Part shown: in pieces, positions 62,756 through 64,000 of the stretch
Layout: every line of letters begins with the position of its first letter
Position numbering within the stretch: the stretch's first letter is position 1
Assembly (NCBI RefSeq): GCF_022374935.2
Contig: NZ_CP092430.2
Span: 4,836,001 to 4,900,000 of the forward strand
From: Mycolicibacter virginiensis
Lineage (GTDB): Bacteria > Actinomycetota > Actinomycetes > Mycobacteriales > Mycobacteriaceae
Direction of reading: 5' to 3'
Length of the DNA: 64,000 nucleotides
The notes under the pieces: generated by a model
Told to the model about the DNA's origin: nothing
Seen by the model: only the letters and a program-made list of their open reading frames with translations
Database searches by the model: none
Translations under genes and position numbers: made by a program

Positions 62756-63754
62756 ATGCTGACCAAGCTCTGCGCACCGATCGCGATCGCCGGCATCACG
62801 GCAGGCGGTGTGCTCGCCGCCCCGGTAGTCCATGCCGCGCATACCGATGTCAACCTGCAGGTCGACGTCGACCTGTTGGCCGACACCGCGATCTTTGTCG
62901 GTCCGACGATCTTGTCGACGCCGTCTGCGACATTCGCCCGAACCGCGGCCGACCTGTTCCTGCGGCCGCTGGGCTTCGACGGTGGCGACGACCCCGCGTC
63001 GTGTCTCATCGGGTCTGCCGCTTGTGACGCGCCGCTGCAGCTGCTGGCCACCCCGGGCCTTATCCAGGTCGGACACAGCAGTTTTGCCGGTGCGGCCGAG
63101 ATCGTGCGGACGGTACAGGCCGAACTCGCCGCCAATCCGGGCGCCTACGACGCCGAGCATCCGCTGTGGATTTTCGGCTACTCCCAGGGCGCCACCGCCG
63201 GCTCGATCGCGATGGCCCAACTGGCCCACGACGGCGTCGACCCGCAGGTACTGCACTTCGTGTTCATCGGCGACCCGACCGCTCCCGACGGCAAATATCC
63301 ACATATGGAGGACGACGGCTCGGCGCACAGCAACTTCTCCGACACCTGGATGCTGTACGGCAAAGAGACGCCCAACGACGCATTCACGACCACGATCTAC
63401 ACGATCCCCGGCGACCCCAACGCCGACCACACGTCCACCTCGCCGTACGGCGATTTCTACGAGCACATGATGTATCTGGGGCTCACCCCCGATCAGGTGG
63501 CCAACCACACCGCCACCACCGACGACCTGCTCACCACCATCAACATCTCTACTGACTTCGACCAGTTCGGCGCATGGCTCAACGCGTGGGGCCACGGACT
63601 GGCCGACAGCAGCTGGTGGGATGGCCTGTTCTACTCCGCCGTGGCGTTCGTCTACAGCGCCTTCGGCAAGCTCGAGGACTTCTTCGGCGATTGGATGGGC
63701 CTGGACTGGGGCGGGGTCGAAGAAACGCTGGACTACTGGTTCCCGACGGTCTGA
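62756..63754 (+). CDS. Secreted PE-PPE-domain serine hydrolase
   Basis: A 332-aa paralogue of the divergent gene. Signal MLTKLCAPIAIAGITAGGVL, then AIFVGPTILSTPSATFARTA, GYSQG nucleophile motif, and HMMYLGLTPDQVANH. The C-terminus is LEDFFGDWMGLDWGGVEETL. ATG 62756 has an AAGGA 9 bases upstream. A 10-codon frame starting at ATG 62730 (MPVVKDAPRC) overlaps the start in another frame and may be translated. The gene and its leader are duplicated in tandem immediately downstream. Confidence 0.87.
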   Translation: MLTKLCAPIAIAGITAGGVLAAPVVHAAHTDVNLQVDVDLLADTAIFVGPTILSTPSATFARTAADLFLRPLGFDGGDDPASCLIGSAACDAPLQLLATPGLIQVGHSSFAGAAEIVRTVQAELAANPGAYDAEHPLWIFGYSQGATAGSIAMAQLAHDGVDPQVLHFVFIGDPTAPDGKYPHMEDDGSAHSNFSDTWMLYGKETPNDAFTTTIYTIPGDPNADHTSTSPYGDFYEHMMYLGLTPDQVANHTATTDDLLTTINISTDFDQFGAWLNAWGHGLADSSWWDGLFYSAVAFVYSAFGKLEDFFGDWMGLDWGGVEETLDYWFPTV

Positions 63755-63816
63755 AACATCGCGCTTCGCAAATGATTTGGAAAGGCGGCAAGCCAGTGGT
63801 GAACGGACGTCCCACG

Positions 63817-64000
63817 ATGCTGACCAAGACCTTGGCGCCGATCGCGGTGGCCGGCACGGTGGCGGGCGGTGTGCTGTCGACTCCGGTAGTGCACGCCACG
63901 CATGTCGACGTGAACCTGCTGGCCGACACCGCGATCTTCGTCGGTCCGACGATCCTGTCGACGCCGTCTGCGACATTCGCTCAGACCGCGGCCGATCTCT
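63817..64000 (+). CDS. Secreted PE-PPE-domain serine hydrolase, N-terminal part (cut by right edge)
   Basis: The first 61 or so residues of a third paralogue: MLTKTLAPIAVAGTVAGGVL, then AIFVGPTILSTPSATFAQTA. The leader from 63771 matches the leader of the previous gene from 62711, showing tandem duplication with a period of 1060 bases. Here one extra base puts upstream GTG codons (63796, 63799) in frame, so the start could be there. The catalytic region is outside the window. Confidence 0.85.
   Translation, partial: MLTKTLAPIAVAGTVAGGVLSTPVVHATHVDVNLLADTAIFVGPTILSTPSATFAQTAADL

Noticed and set aside
1-64000. tRNA, rRNA, insertion sequences, prophage genes or integrase sites
   Set aside because: None recognised by reading both strands; no transposase or integrase motifs among the plausible proteins.

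Overview
The window looks like a non-tuberculous mycobacterium. The evidence is high-GC DNA, PE/PPE genes, an MmpS-MmpL pair, DUF1906 (Rv2525c-like) Tat proteins, F420-type luciferase-like oxidoreductases, secreted PE-PPE-domain hydrolases, many TetR regulators and several promoter layouts typical of leaderless mycobacterial transcripts. I cannot name the species. I see no rRNA, tRNA, phage, insertion sequence or CRISPR array.

Layout. Positions 1-8.5 kb form a catabolic patchwork: an aldehyde dehydrogenase (cut by the left edge), a D-aminoacylase-type amidohydrolase, an SRPBCC protein, an SDR, an epoxide hydrolase and a Rieske oxygenase. Most have a TetR regulator alongside, and two of these have clear palindromic operators. 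Positions 8.4-12.9 kb hold a membrane protein-mmpS-mmpL operon with a divergent TetR gene. Positions 13.0-18.9 kb hold cydABDC (cytochrome bd oxidase and its ABC transporter), preceded by a perfect palindrome and ending in a 55-bp tandem repeat. A fused HadAB-type dehydratase follows. Positions 20.5-24.8 kb hold two PPE-SVP genes, an SbtA-type bicarbonate permease and a small secreted DUF732 protein, all on one strand. Positions 24.8-36.7 kb hold lipid or steroid-like catabolic genes: paired acyl-CoA dehydrogenases, a molybdopterin oxidoreductase, LLM oxidoreductases, SDRs and a thioesterase. They are interrupted by a DUF1906 protein and a membrane protein. Positions 37.6-40.1 kb hold a PE-PPE pair and a second DUF1906 protein.

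The most notable region is 40.1-58.1 kb, a PUFA-synthase-like iterative lipid synthase on the minus strand. It runs from an FMN enoyl reductase (PfaD type), through a KS-AT-ACP-ACP-ACP-KR-DH megasynthase (2263 aa), to a KS-CLF-dehydratase megasynthase ending in a PlsC-like acyltransferase (2444 aa). A putative 28-aa membrane peptide lies just downstream. A PAP2 phosphatase/diacylglycerol kinase fusion is transcribed divergently from the enoyl reductase. The inferred logic is that the synthase builds a polyunsaturated or otherwise unusual acyl chain. The fused acyltransferase would place it on a glycerolipid, and the PAP2/DGK protein would adjust the phosphatidate/diacylglycerol pool. No phosphopantetheinyl transferase is present, so one must be supplied from elsewhere.

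Positions 58.1-64.0 kb hold an acyl-CoA dehydrogenase, a VapBC-like toxin-antitoxin pair, an ArsR-SRPBCC operon with a perfect operator palindrome, and three secreted PE-PPE-domain serine hydrolases. The last is cut by the right edge.
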